Shown in pieces: positions 13,101 to 27,600 of a stretch of DNA of 64,000 bases. The position numbers were made by a program, and so were the translations under genes. Source of the DNA: Cheilinus undulatus (Eukaryota > Chordata > Actinopteri > Labriformes > Labridae). Under the pieces are notes generated by a model that worked only from the letters and a program-made list of their open reading frames with translations, had not been told where the DNA came from and made no database searches. Numbering within the stretch: the first letter of the stretch is position 1; every line of letters begins with the position of its first letter. The stretch covers positions 38,152,151 through 38,216,150 of the forward strand of contig NC_054877.1 of assembly GCF_018320785.1 (NCBI RefSeq). The letters run 5' to 3'.

Positions 13101-16100
13101 ATGGCACATTTGATAATCTGTTCACAATTAAGCTTTGGTGTTTTTAAATAGATTTTTAACATAGACTTTATGTGGAAAAAAAAAAAAAAAAAAAAAATCT
13201 GCAACCTTTAACTTCAATTAACCTCATTTGCTTAGCAACAGTATGTAACTTCATTTATTCTAGAGCAGTGGTTGTCAACTGGTGGGTCAGGACCCATAAG
13301 AAGGTCATGGAGGAGTTTTTGCTGGGTCGTGAATGTGTGTCTGGAAAAAATGGTGGCAAAAGTCTATGAAGAACATGCAACCATCCCGTTTATTCAACTC
13401 TGTTTTATTGTGATAATGGGTAAATTCAAAATTCAATTCATTGTTTTTAGCAACATTGACCAGATGCTAGCCAATGAGCAGTTAAAACAACACATTGTGC
13501 AGTACTTCATACATTACAGGACTGTTGCTAAAAACTACAGGCAACCGTAGGGTAGTTCTGTGTCTTTCATTTCTAAAAATGCACTGAGAAACAGCAACAT
13601 GTTCTGTAAAGGTCAAAATCACAGCTTTGACTACACTTAATGCTCTGTGCCGCCATGTTGTGTCATCGAGGTCAGGGATGAGTTCCCGAGTTATAAATAC
13701 GACATCGGGAGTTGTTCCATTTGCCACTTCTGGGTATGAAGTTGGAAAAACAAGTTGGAATACGAGTTTCAACAACAAAAGAACCGCAGCATTAGCTGCA
13801 TCAAGCTTGATGATACAACTCTATTTCTCCCAGCAGCTGATTGATTCAGATAAGGAACTACAAACCGTCATTTATAATAAGCTTGTTCTTAATTCGTCCA
13901 AAATAAAGAGTATTGTCTTTGGATCTAATTTTAAACTAAAAAGATGAGCCACAGTTAAAGCTATCCATTAAAGTCGAATCATTAAAGAAGTCAGAGAAGT
14001 GAATTTTAAGAGGGGTCTGGCTGAAGACCGTCCATCTCAAACGCCCCTCCACTAGACCGCTTATGTGAGACACTGCATATCTGAGACGGAAGCTAAGTAC
14101 TGGTAATAGAAGAAGAAGAAGGAAGCGAATGCCAACTGCATATATACACCAATGAAGAAAGAGAGGAAGTGGCGTCGTTAGTCATAGACTTCACATGTAA
14201 TGGTTCTACAAAACAGCACACCTCAAATGCAAAACAAAGGTTTTGACTGTCTAAATCATTATAAACAGATGTATGAGGTGCGCTGCAAAGCTGGCACTGA
14301 ACTGTGATAGAGCTAACATCGACAAAATGTGCATAAAATTAGGTTGGCCATTGGTGAAAAAGAAGATTATTATTTCCCTGCTTTTTCAGGTATATTTTAT
14401 TATCTAAAATAGTCATAATGGTCATGACTTCAATACAAGGCATGCTTCCAATGGGTTTTACATTTCCACTCACAGATGCCAACTCAGGACAGCGTAGTCA
14501 TGTTTAGAGGAAAGGCATCACAAGGTCATTGAGTAAACCTGTTTTATAAGAGGTTAAATCAATATCTAACTTCTCAGACTCTCTTAGTAGGTTTAATTTA
14601 ATTCTAAATATATGATTACAATTTGATCATTTTTAGTATCTTTTGTGTAGTGCTGTCATTGTTTAGCTTCTGTACTCAGTGTTGTAAGAGGAAACATTAC
14701 ATTCAAACTGTACTCTGACCATTTTGATATAAGCCAATGAGAGATGAGCTTTTTGACTGACTGTAGTTTAATCTAAGTCTTGTTGGTGTTTATTGTAACT
14801 GTGACCCCAGGAAGAGTTGTTGCTACTTTGGTAGTGACTAATAGGGATCCAAATGAATAGATTAATAAATGTTAACGTCTGTTAATTAATTACAGGATCC
14901 AAAGAGTTTTAGAGATGTACTTTTTCAATGTCATGTGAAGAAAACTTTGCAGAGAACCACTCCTAATGTGGTGTAATAAATGAAATACAGAATACCACTG
15001 GTATTTAATGATGTGCTGCACATGACTGCATGTGTGGCGCCGTTTTTCTCTTGACTGTGTGAGGTAAACCCCGACATGTCAATGCTTCCATGTTTTCAGT
15101 TCAGTTAGGTTAATATTCATCAAACTCTGATGAAGAAGAAGGAGGTGCATCTGAAAGCACAATAGAGCCATTCAAAGCTCTGACATCACGGCGGTTACCA
15201 CAAATAAGGCTTGTAACGTATTATTATTATTAGTGTGCCTGGTGCCTTGTTAAGAAAAGCGAACTGAGGCTTTGGCTGGAGCGACCAGAGAGAAGAACTG
15301 AGTCAGAGGGGAAAGAGTGAGTGTGGACGCTCCCAGGAGGAGGAGGAGAGGCTGGGAACAGGAGGAGAGGGGAGCTGGAGCGAGGTGGAGTGGGCAGCAC
15401 TTTGGGGCCGCAGCCAGCTTCGCCTCTGTTTAAGCCTCCCTTCAATGTGAAATATGGACCAGAAACACTGCACATAAACTTTGTCACAGGTTCTCCTCCC
15501 CAAGTGGAAAAAAAGGACGCTGCCAGAGAGAAAAGTGGGTGGTTCCCCTCCTGAAGCTCTCAAACTAACAGTGGTACAGTAGCACATATGTGTGCATGTA
15601 AATGTGATAAGATTTGAGTAAGTCTTACAGGGTCTCCGTTGGGGCCGGCTGAGCCCTCCCTCCCCTGATCTCCTCGGTTTCCTGGCTCCCCCTGACAGAG
15701 AAAAGAACAAAATGATCAAAACTTTTTCAAGAGATGAAAAGCAGAAAGTTTGAAACAGACCAGCAGGAGAACAAGAGGAACAACTTTATGAAAACAGTCT
15801 GAAATCCATTAAAGTCACTGTGGATGGATTAGATCAGCCAAACTGCATTTCCGTGAATTTCACAGGAGGAAAGGAAATTCACCAGAACCAGAAAGACGGG
15901 GGTGCTCCTTTCCTTTTACCACTCACCAAAGATTAGAGAAGTGCATATACAGCAAAAATTTGACAGTAGCCTAGGCTATTATTTAATCCAATCTAATAAA
16001 TAAGCCAGCCTTTATTTGAGACCTTTAGTCATTTAGAAAAAATTCACAGCAAAGATGAGAAGGATTGTAAAACTGTAAATTCACTCCAGAAAGGGTAATT

Positions 16101-18610
16101 AACCACTAATCCATTCTAATGGAGAACTTCCTTTATTTTTCAAAATTTGACAACACATTTACAAGGGAGCTTTCTCTAGGAGCTTTACGGTACTTTTTTA
16201 TTTTTTACATGACATTAATATATATTTGTGTCTGAATCTATTATTTAATTTAGAAAAAAAACAAATCAGTTCATGGAAAATATGAATTTGTTCTATGAAA
16301 CCTTCAGTATATTTTAATGATATAATTAACTTCATATTTTGGCATCTCAAACTCTAAAAATGTCAGGTGGTGCAACTGTCCAAGTAAATGAACAGATTAT
16401 TGATGCTATCAGAAATTCTGTTTTAATTGTGAGAAATTCATATGAGACTACTCTGGCGTGATTTACAGGCGAAGTCTTTGAAATACAAAAACATCATTCA
16501 GATGTGTCAATATAAAGTTAGTAAGATCAGTGAAAAAGTTTCGTCCTGGAATGTGCAAATTCTTCAAAGTCAGGGTGGCGCAACTGTAATCATGGGACTT
16601 GTAGTTTGAAATGTATTGTTAAAAACTGATTGTAACATAATATAACTTTTTTAACACCAGCTGACACTCATGGCAAAGTGAAATGGTATATAGATACTTT
16701 TCCAGAAAACTTAAAAAACATTTATTATCAGTGACAGGTGGGAAGGTATCTATAAAAGAGTGTAAAGAACACTGTAGTGCCTAATAACATCTGTGTTGAC
16801 GTGCAGTGTGGAGTTTGTAGTCTGTTACAGGTTGGGCTGCTGTTAATTCTCACGGTAAAAATAAATCCTGAACATTTAAATTCATTATTTGCAAAAATAT
16901 TACTAAATGCAGCAGGAAATTTAACGCCACACAGAAAGACTTCTCTCAGCTCCAACGAACCAATGACTGATGACTAAACCTATTGTCTGATAATAATATG
17001 TTTTATCTGATTAAGCAACCACAGCACAGCGCTGTATTTTCATTTTTTCCAGTCTCTGAATTGCACATATCTAACAAGCAAACTTAACACAAAGTCAGAG
17101 ACCTCTGAGTGCAGGTAAGAACAGGACTTTTTCCTCTGGTTCTTGAAGTCAACAGATTTAAAAATCATCCCAGAGGATCACAGACTGAAATGCTTGAGAG
17201 CACCAATTATGACAGCATGGGTGGTTGTTTACTTGTAGAGTATGAGTTGGTCACATGTCACTAAAGCCTGGTAGAGACATCAGAATAGTTTATTTTGTTG
17301 GTGTTGTAAAGCATCTATTATTGGTTTCTGCTCTTTCTTTGTTAGAATGGTGGTTTGTAAGCCTCTTTGAGCTGGGTATATCGCTAATGAAAAACTGAAT
17401 AAAAAATTAAATCAACTCAAAATCAGTCTTTTATTATTTAACTTGATTTTGTTTTTTATGCCTTTATCAGGGAGACAGGACAGTGGATAGTGCAGGAAAA
17501 GAGTTGAGGTTGGATATGAACCCAAGCCGCCTACATGGAGGGCTGCGATCTCTGTACATAGATAACATAAACTAATCACAAGCCTGCTGCACCAGCTATG
17601 TGTAAAACATCACGTCAAGTCAGGCCAATGGTGCTCCAGATAAAAATATCAATCTTAAGTCTTGAATCTTTGAGGCAAATTAGGTTTGAAATTTATGAGT
17701 CTTCTTGTTTGGCCTCAACAATTTCAAGACGTGAACAGGTGGAATAATTCTCTGTCAAGGCCGATTTCTTGGTTTTAAAACCAATTAATAATATAAAAAA
17801 AACATAAATTGATAAAATAATGCAAAAGATACACTTAGAACAAAAAAGAGAAAGAAAAAGGTGGAAATACTCTCTTGGGCATCAGATTTATCATTGATGA
17901 TCTTGCATTTGAATTTCAGTTCCAAGTAAACTAGAGCAGACACACTGACTTTCTAAGTGGATTTTACTGTGTAAAGCTGTATTTCAGCCACTCTTAACCA
18001 ACGCTCACAAGGAGAAATGATTGCAGTGGAGCTTAGAAATTTATGAAGACTAATTTTCAGTTTTAATCACTGATAAATGCTGTGCTACACTGGATGGTGC
18101 AGACGGACAGAGTTCTGGATGGTTGGTGGATGACCACCATGTCCCAACAAGGCTGCAATGTCAGCAAGGAGGAGGTGGAGTCATGTTCTGGGCTGGAATC
18201 ATAGGAAGTGGGTTGGTAGGCCTCTTTAAGGTGCCTGAAGGTGTCAAAATGACCTCAGCAAAATATGTGGAGTCCCTGACTGCCCATTTCCGGCCATGGT
18301 ATAAAAAGAACAGTGCCTTTCAGAGTAAAATCATTTTCATGCAACACAATGCACCATGCCATGCTGCAAAAACTAGTGCTGAGGCCTTGATGTGGCCACT
18401 ATCATCCCCTGACTTCAATTCTATTGAGAACCTGTGGAGTATCCTTAAAAGGAAGCTCTGTGAGGTTGGATGGCAGTTTACCTAAAAAACAGCAGCTCTG
18501 GGAGGCAAATCTGGTACCCTCAAAGGAAATCCAGGCAGGAACTATACACAATTTTAGAAACAACTGAGTGTTTTGAAACTTGGTTTTGGATAATAATAAA
18601 GTCGTTTTGT

Positions 18611-18699
<89 letters not shown>

Positions 18700-21600
18700 T
18701 ATATAGATAGATAGATAGATAGATATATATAAACAAATTTGACAAATAAAATCCAGATTTCAACATTATTGTTGAGGAATTAAAAATCCTATTGACTGAT
18801 AATTATATAGACTATTGAGGATAAAATGAATAAAAACAGTAAATGCATATTAATTTGGAACACAGTGTATTCTTTCAAATAACATTTAAGAGGAAATGCC
18901 TAAATAGTAGTACAGTAGTTTAAATAAAAAAAAAAAATAGTTTTAATTTCTTAAAGTTGAGGTTGCACTGAAAGAATTGATACCAAACATTAGCATGGTT
19001 AACATTTTCTGATTGGTTTATATTGTAAAAGAAAAGTATTAATAAAATGGCAATAATATAGCTTGTGGACTTCAAGGGGTAAAGGACTTCCACAGATGTG
19101 CACATTGGTGCAAAGCTAATGTTTATTATATAAAGGAATCACTTTATGCTTTTATACAGTGAGTTCATCATTTTTACTTTAATACAGAAGTTAAATAAGA
19201 GGTTACACTTTTACTGTTTTCAACACAAGTGTTGAAGCTTCTACTTAAGTGAAGAAGAAGTTTAATTCTTCCTTCTCCGCCACTCACCGGCTCTCCTCTT
19301 GGCCCTCTGTTTCCACGGGATCCCTGCTCGCCCTTCTCTCCGATTTGTCCCTTTAAGGAATTTCAAATGTTATGTTAGCATAAATGTTGGCTGCTTTTAT
19401 ACAAAACATTTAAAAGTCAATCTTAATCTGACTTACTCTCTCCCCGGGAAGTCCTGGAGTGGGCTGTGTACCCTAAAACACACAGACACAGCAGGATATC
19501 AGACAAGCTATTAAAGCAAACAAAAGTTAATGTTTTTGGCGTTAAAAAGGAGCTTCACCACTTACATCATCACCGCGCTCTCCTTTGTCCCCATCAAGAC
19601 CACGAGGGCCTCGATCTCCCTGCAACAACACAGATATTTCACACGTTTCAGATTTCCTTTTCAGTCTTTGTACAGGTCTGTCTTTTGTTTCTATTTCGAA
19701 GGATTCACCTGAGGTCCCATGGCGCCGTAGTTTCCGGGCCGTCCTGGTTCTCCATCTCTTCCAGGATCTCCCTTAAAAAAGAACACAATATCTTATTAAA
19801 GCCCACCCAAAGTGCACATGTATTTTCTTTTTTTTTTTTTTCCATCTTACTTTTGCTCCTTTCAGTCCATATGAACCAGGGTCTCCCTTTGGTCCGGGCT
19901 CTCCCTGCAGACCCTGAAAGCGAGAAACACAGATTGTATGGGTGAATGATCATAAGCAGCTGAAGCCACAACAGTGTCTGAGGCTGCATGCATGTACACT
20001 CATGTTTAAGTTTATGTTTGTTTACAGTGGGACTATATGGCTCCATTTAAACAATCTGACAGTGGAGAATGTAAACGAGGCGTGATTAAGAGCCCACGGC
20101 CTCAGTCCACCCCTCTTTTAGGGCCCAGACCCAGAGTGAGGGGGGGTGATGCTGATCAGATGTCTCTACACAGGCAGCTGTCGCTAACAGCTAATCAGTA
20201 AACAACGTGGCTGGGCTCAAAGAGAATTTAAGGCTACAAATAGAAATATACACAGTGAGTTGTGGGTCCTTTCACTCAAACATCTGACTGGTTGTGAGCT
20301 CCCAGTCTTCAAACCTAAAGTCATTGTCAGACTGTGTTAGTGTCGTCTGATTTGTTGCCATCTGGTTGTGATTCAAACTCTCTGCGATGCATGACATAAG
20401 TCTGAGTGGAGCTCCGGTTAAGGTCAAAATTCAAGGCTGTTACGGAGAGATTAATCTGAGATTGAGATGCAAAACTTACATCAGCTCCAGGTGATCCTTT
20501 ACAGCCGGGGAGACCAGGGAAACCAGGTTCACCCTAATGAGGATGACCAGAGAGAAACATTTAAAATAACAAAGAATGAACAATAGCTGAGATATTGGAT
20601 GTTTTAGGTCAGTTTCCCACCTTTCGTCCATCGATTCCGTCGTTTCCTCTGTAACCTTTGTCTCCCTGAGGAAGGATGAAGACAAAACAGTTTAATAAAT
20701 TGGTTCCATAAAGATTAAGGATGCCAGACCATCTCTCTGAAGATCCCTGGGTGTTGGTGAAGCACTTACCTTATAGCCTTTGTGACCTCTTTCTCCCTGC
20801 AGAGAAAACACAAAAAACATGAGTCAGCCATGGTTGTGAACCAAACAGCACAGCAAAGAAGAAACTATTTGTATATGAAGACATTTTATACTTGGGTACT
20901 ATGATAGTACCTTTTCTCCTCTGGTTCCACGGTCTCCCTAAAAACAGAAAAACACAAGGATTAAAATGGATTGACAGGTTTGAGTCAAGAAGTTTTGCTT
21001 CCTTATGTTCATTACAAATTTGTTTTTTAAAGTTTCTACAAATGTGTCGCTGTAAAGATGAATATATGGTAACTGGAGGTTGTGGTGGACCTCATGTAGT
21101 CAAAATTACTTATTCAGTTAAAATGAGGTCTAGTTCATGACACTAAGCACACAGGAACGAATCAACACTTCACATGCTAAAATTAAACTCTTAGTATCAT
21201 TAGGTATCGTATGGAGCTCAGGAGTAATTGGACACTTTCTCATTAACTCTGTCATTAAATGTACCCATTCAGATCCTCCTTCAGTGTTTCAGAGCATCAT
21301 GTCTTACTACTATAATTGGCGGCATGTCTGTCCATCTGTCTGTCTTGATTTGCATGCCACACCATTGCTCCAATCGTCCTTGAGTCCTCTCAGAAGACTT
21401 CTTGGGTGTACTGGTTCATAACTGGAGCCATAACAGAACCATAAATATATACTGATTTTCTATAAATCCAAATCCTTTGCATCTTTTGCTTCAGTTTGAC
21501 CCCCTCATCATCCCCATCCCCCATTATGTCACATCCCCTGTATAACACATATGCTCACTCCAAGCCACAATGCCAGAGAGGAGATGCCTGCTCCCCAATC

Positions 21601-24600
21601 CCTGGTTAAAATAAGCTCTCTTTAAAGCATTTCTCCATACTCATTTCAAACAAGATAACACAGGAGATGTGTCATATGATGGGTTAGAAATAAAAGTTTA
21701 TTTACTGTTATTTGTCAGTTGTAAACATGTTAGAATATATATCCATCTCCGTGCAGCCAAAGGTTGTGATGCTTTAATAACATTAGGACTTTGCAAATAA
21801 GTCAAAAGGCACAGCTTTAACACTCCCCTTAATGTTGCTGGCCAATCACTGCAAATACACACAGGCGCGTAGAGACGCTGAGCCATTACAGTTATCTGGG
21901 GGAAAAACACCCCTTTTCATGCTAATTGGCCTTCTTGCATTAAGCCTCTAATGATGAGGATGCTCACAGCATAGCATAAAAGACTAAAGACTAGTCTACT
22001 GTCTGTGAGAGCTGATGAAAGTGCACTGTAGTTTTTATGAAGCATGAACTGTTTAGAGATCAGGACACAATTCTGCTGCATAAACATGCTTGATTACGTG
22101 TTCATCTCTGTGCAGACAAACAGTGTGATGCTTTGCTAAATCTTCACAAAAAAGTGCACACACTAAAACTTTGTGAATAAGACAAAAAGGACAGCTTTAA
22201 GGCTCCCCTTATTGTATTGTGAGCCAATAACTGCAAATGTGCACCAGCATGCAGAGAAGCTGAGCCATTACACAGTTAACTGGGGAAAAGCACTAAGCAT
22301 CTAATGACAAGGTTAATGGGAGATTTGCATCATGGATGTGCAGCTGACTAATCTGTCTCAACTGCGTGGTGGTATTGTGTCAATATGGACCAAAGTCTCT
22401 GACGAATGTTTTAAATACCTTGTTGAAACTATGCCACCAAGACTTACGGCAGTTCTGAAGGCAAAATGGAGCCCAACCTGGTGCTAGCAAAGTGTACCTA
22501 AAAAAGTGGCCGTTGACTGTATGTGTTTGTGGTTACATTTTTAACTGCAAACTTGTTGTGTAATTTCAGTATGACTCCACCCAAGTCAAGTCAATTATTT
22601 CACTTCATGATTTTCATAAATCAGCCATTAGTGAGGGTTTTTATTGCATCAGTGCTGCTTCAGCTAAATATCTTTGGCATCTTCAATGAAGAAAAAAAAA
22701 CAACTTTACCTTCATTCCACTGTAACCAATAGGACCGGGATCTCCAACATTGCCCTGAAACATGGAAACAGACATATCTCAGCTTTACCATCATCCGGCA
22801 TCCGTTACATTTATGAAGAGACATGGCAACTGTTGCATTTTGAAAGTATAATGAAATGCTCATGATGTTTATGTCTTTAATGGAGGAGAAACAAATTACT
22901 CACCAAGTTACCAACATCTCCTTTCTCTCCAGGCATCCCTGGTCTGCCTCTTTCTCCCTGAGTATTGGTGAAAGAGAGGATTTCTTTACATCGGTGCATT
23001 TTTTTATGCAATATACTTAGTAGTTTTTAACACAGGTTACATGCTTGACTTTATATTATCATCAAACCTTGGAGCCAGGATCTCCTGGTGGTCCTACAGG
23101 CCCTCCTTTAGCCTGCAGATGAAACATTTAAGACAAATTGTGAAACAAATGCTAATGAAACACTGACGAAGATGACTTTAAGTCGGTAATAGATCAGAAA
23201 TGAGGCACTTACATTGCAGTCAAAGGAGCAACACTGGAAGAAAAAAGAGAAGAAGAATAAGAACGTATGTTTAGATATATAATCGGGTTATTTATTGTAA
23301 CTCAGCTCTTTAAAGCTGTGTCTTTTAATCATTTGGCAGTTTGGCTGGGAATATTGTCAAAAATGTAAGCGAAAACAGAGAGGATTTTGTAGGAGATGCA
23401 AAAGTAGGACAGTCTGAGAAAGTACGGTTATCTCAGTTTACTTTAGGAGCTAATTTCAGCTTCCTGTAGCCAACCCTTCCCTGATTCCTGAGCATGAGAG
23501 AGTCCAAGAGAAACTCACACAGCAACAAGAGAGAGGTAATGAAAAGATCAGACTCTGTAAACAACCTGACTGCAACTCTTCACAATTTACTTCATTAAAC
23601 AAACAAATCCAGCCACTTAAAACTGGAGAAATGAGGTTTATTAACATTCTAATGTCATGACTTTAGAGTGGTATATATTATAATTATATTCATGTTGCAT
23701 CAGCATAAACATTTTTTAACATATTTTAGTTGTGAAAGGAGAAAATTATCATTACTCCCCAGAAAATAATTCCAAAGACCAAAACTGCCAAATGTTTTGA
23801 TCAGCATCAAAGTAATGTATGCACGAGTACAATCAAAAAATAATAAAGTATTTTGCTTGTGCACTAAGGACTTACCGTATCTTTTGTTTCATTGGTCTGA
23901 AAATGAGAGAAAAACAGATTAGGCAAACATCTACACATAATTATTTTCATAAAGAAAAGAAAAAAGGGGGGAGGAAGAAACAAAGGAGAAAAGAGAGGAG
24001 ATGAGAACATCAGAGGAGACATACGATGATATCAATGATAGTTCGGATGGTTCCCATATGTGTGGATCTGGAGTCGTCTGCAGCGGTGAAGTTCTGTCTG
24101 TAGGTTTGATCAGTGGCGATAAGAGACAGCCTGGTGTCCTGCACACAAACACAATACAAACACAGTCATCACGCAGTAATGCAAACTCAACAATAGGAAA
24201 TAATTCTGGTGGACTGATTGATGCCTCTAAGCATGCTGCCTCTGGTCCTCCATGTTTTGGACAGTTGTCAGAGACATTTTCATACAAAGACATGTTAACT
24301 TATTCTCATTCTTTATGTCTGAGTCCAACTCACATGAGTTACTGAGCATGTCTGAATATCTCTGTGTCCACTTAAGTTCTGGCTTCACTTTGATGGCTTT
24401 ATTTTATAATACTGCCTTTCAGTTCACATCACTTTTATTTAATCTGCTTAACTTAAATTTAAGCATCTTTACTTTTGATTAAATAACTTTATTATGACTT
24501 ACTATATTTAAAGTGTATAAAGTATAAAGTGTGTTAAGCATCATATGTTTTATACTTTAAGTAGCTTTACTTTACTGTAACATATTGTTTACTGTAAACC

Positions 24601-27600
24601 TCTGTATTTCATTTTACTTAAATTTACTGAACTGTAGGCATCGTTACTTTTACTTTATACTTTTTAACTTAATACTTTACTTAAAGCATCTTTACTTGCA
24701 ATCATATCACGGAAGTAGCTTTACTTTAAGTTACTTCAGTTAAAGAAACTTTATTTTACTTAAATCTACCATATTTTACTTTACTTTATGCAACTTTATA
24801 GAAAGGACTTTAACCTCATTTAAATATCTCTAAGTTACTTTACTTTAAGCTACTTAATTTAACTTTAGGTAATTTTATTTTATTTTTTTAAATTTGACTT
24901 TATTTTTCTTTAGGCATCTCCACTTTTGATTACTTGTCATCACTAGAAGTAACTTTATTTAAAGCATCTTTTCGTGAAATTATAATACTTTAAGTAGCTT
25001 TACTATATTTTAAAATTGACTTTAAAGTAAAAGCTCTATTACTCCAACAACTCCAATATGCTCTGGCGGACAAGCTGTGACCTGCACATTCACCAAGCTA
25101 TGCAATAATAACGTGTAATTATGTAACATTACGAAACATGAAGCAAATACTCTGAACTATTTCTTGAGTAAACCACTGGGCGGAGTGACACAGTGCAGCA
25201 GCCATGTCTGGAGTGTAGTTCTGGCTTTGCATTTAACTTTAAAACATCTCTGTCTCGTGACGTTCCATGATTATTTCATAGTGTGGTGAATGTACAGCAC
25301 AACTTGTCCACGAGAGCATTTTGGAGTTGTTGGATTGTGTATTTGATGTGTTTGATGAGGTAAAGCAAAAAATACCATCTACTTAGATAGCGTTAGCTGT
25401 GCAGCTGGTATATCAGTCCCCCCAGATCTAGACACAGCTTGCACTGACAACTAAAGTAAACAAACCTATTACTAAGACTATAGGAATTATGGCAATGGGT
25501 GAATTTGCCAAAATGTTGAAGTAACCCTTTAAAGTTATAGTTATAATTACTTATAACAAAAATATAAATTAGCACTTTCAGAACAGTTATGAGCCACTTA
25601 ATTTTCTCTTAGTTACTTTACTCTTAGTTACTTTACTCTAAATTACTTTACTCAGTTACTTTACTCTTTGTTACTTTACTCTCAGTTGCTTTACTCTTAG
25701 TTACTTTACTCTGTTACTGTAACTTAATGACTTTATACTAAGTTATTTTGTTCTAAGTTATTTTACCTGGTTTTACTTTAAACTGATGAAATATCACTTA
25801 ACTTCATTCTTTTACCATTCTTGATTTATTCTTTGCATAATGTCATTGTTGTTCACTAAGCCTAATACACTGAGGGATGCCTCAGACCATTACCTTAAGT
25901 TATTTCCATCAAAACTCTAAACGCTTTTCTGATCTCTGATTACTGACTCTCCTTCCTAGTGTTGTCACAACATCAAAATTTTTACTTCAATACCGATGCC
26001 CAGTCGCGGTATCACGATACTCGATACTAAAACATTTGAAATTTTAGACGATATAAGTTTGATACTCGATACCTAGGGATCAGAAACAGGATTGTGTATT
26101 TCAGGACTTCCCTGAACAATGCTCATATTATTCTATAAATAAAACAGACTCTATTATTAGCAGGCCTTTCATACTAAAACATTACTCCAGTGACCTCATT
26201 ACATTATTTTCTTATTTATCCAGAGCTTTTTGTTAACCCTTGGCACTAACATGTTCTTAGGGGAAGTGTGACTTTTACCTTGTTAATTGTTAAAAATAGT
26301 TTAATCTCACACTATAGAGCCACCGTGGTTATATGTAACATACAGTATATTAGTAGCCCTACTGTAAGCTATTTAGCTATTCAGTCATTTAAAGGGACCT
26401 AAAGACACCTCATAACTTTAGCATCATAAACTTGTCGTTTCAGAGCTCACGTTTCCTGTGAGTTTGTCAGGTCTGCTACAGGGTGGTTGTGATAGCTCGT
26501 GCTATGGATTTGCTAACGCTAGGCTTATCATCACCGTACTAGTGGGCTAGCCAGCTCGCTTCTATGCTAACTAGTTGAGTTTTGTAGACACTTCTGTGTT
26601 TGAGGTTCTTGGTGATCTTTTGTTAGCTGTAAAAACTGTTTCGTAGCATTTTTAGCATGCAAGTTGAATAAGTCCGCTGTTCAGCGTCAGCTGTGTGGAT
26701 AAGGTAGCCCGTTCTTTTCACCAATGGAACCAGCTGACAGCCATCTACTTCGCTGCTGACGCAGTCTGCCTATCTTGCTCACACTGCCATCTGGTGGAAG
26801 ATCCGTGTCAAACTTTTTAATTCTACCAGAGCCATATGTGAATGAGTGGCACCGAGGAAATTCTGGTACCATAACGTTTATAATAAAAAGTACAGAAAAA
26901 TACAGAAAAAATTCAGTGTACCGTGCAACACTACACCTTACATTTATTTCATTTTTGTCCCTATTCTTTAATTCACTTAAAGATACGTTGCTGTCCTGAT
27001 CCTCTTCTGTTATTAGTCATATCCTCTTGAAAAATCTGTTTAAGCATTAAATTTGATTCTGTTGTTGTTAATTCAAGTAATCAGAAGTCTGAGTCAAATT
27101 AGGTGGGTTTTTAGCCTGGTGTGTTTCTGAACTTGGTACCTCCTGGTCAGGTGAGATGGCGACAGCGAACACTTTGACTCCATGTTGTTTGGCCTCATTT
27201 GCGGCCTCCTGCACACCACCACACGGCTCCTTGTACCCGGTGATGGGATGACCGTCAGTCACCACCACGATGTATTTGTTCTCATGGTAGTGAGAGCCTC
27301 TGCATGCACAAACAGACACAAACTTAGTAATGACAGCACTCTTCTTATCACTGAATATACCTCAGGACACGTTTATTTACCCGACAAGCAGCTCAGCCAG
27401 ACCCCTCTTGATGGCACAGTCGGTGTATGTTCCCTTGCCAATGAACTGGATGTCGAGGATGGCCTTCTTCAGGGCCTCACGTTCGGTGTTCATGTCCCTC
27501 AGCTCACGCACCAGTTGGACGTCGTCACTGTAGTGCAGAGCGCCTGAGTTCCATGTCAGGACGCGGTCACAGCGGTGACGCCTGGATCGATGAAGATGTA

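Larger units (their letters stand above)
15692..19287. other. col6a1 intron 19
   Basis: AT-rich intron. Apart from the Tc1 fragment and microsatellite near its right end, I see nothing of note. Confidence 0.6.
24139..27139. other. col6a1 intron 4
   Basis: Mostly low-complexity TTTACTTTAA-type sequence (24480-25030 and 25600-25790), then a DNA-transposon-like element. Confidence 0.6.

Noticed and set aside
18123-18485. 120-codon open frame that could be called a host gene in a col6a1 intron
   Set aside because: It is the C-terminal part of a Tc1-type transposase with its N-terminal half missing.
27182-27547. 121-codon plus-strand open frame
   Set aside because: It is the reverse shadow of col6a1 exons 3 and 4.
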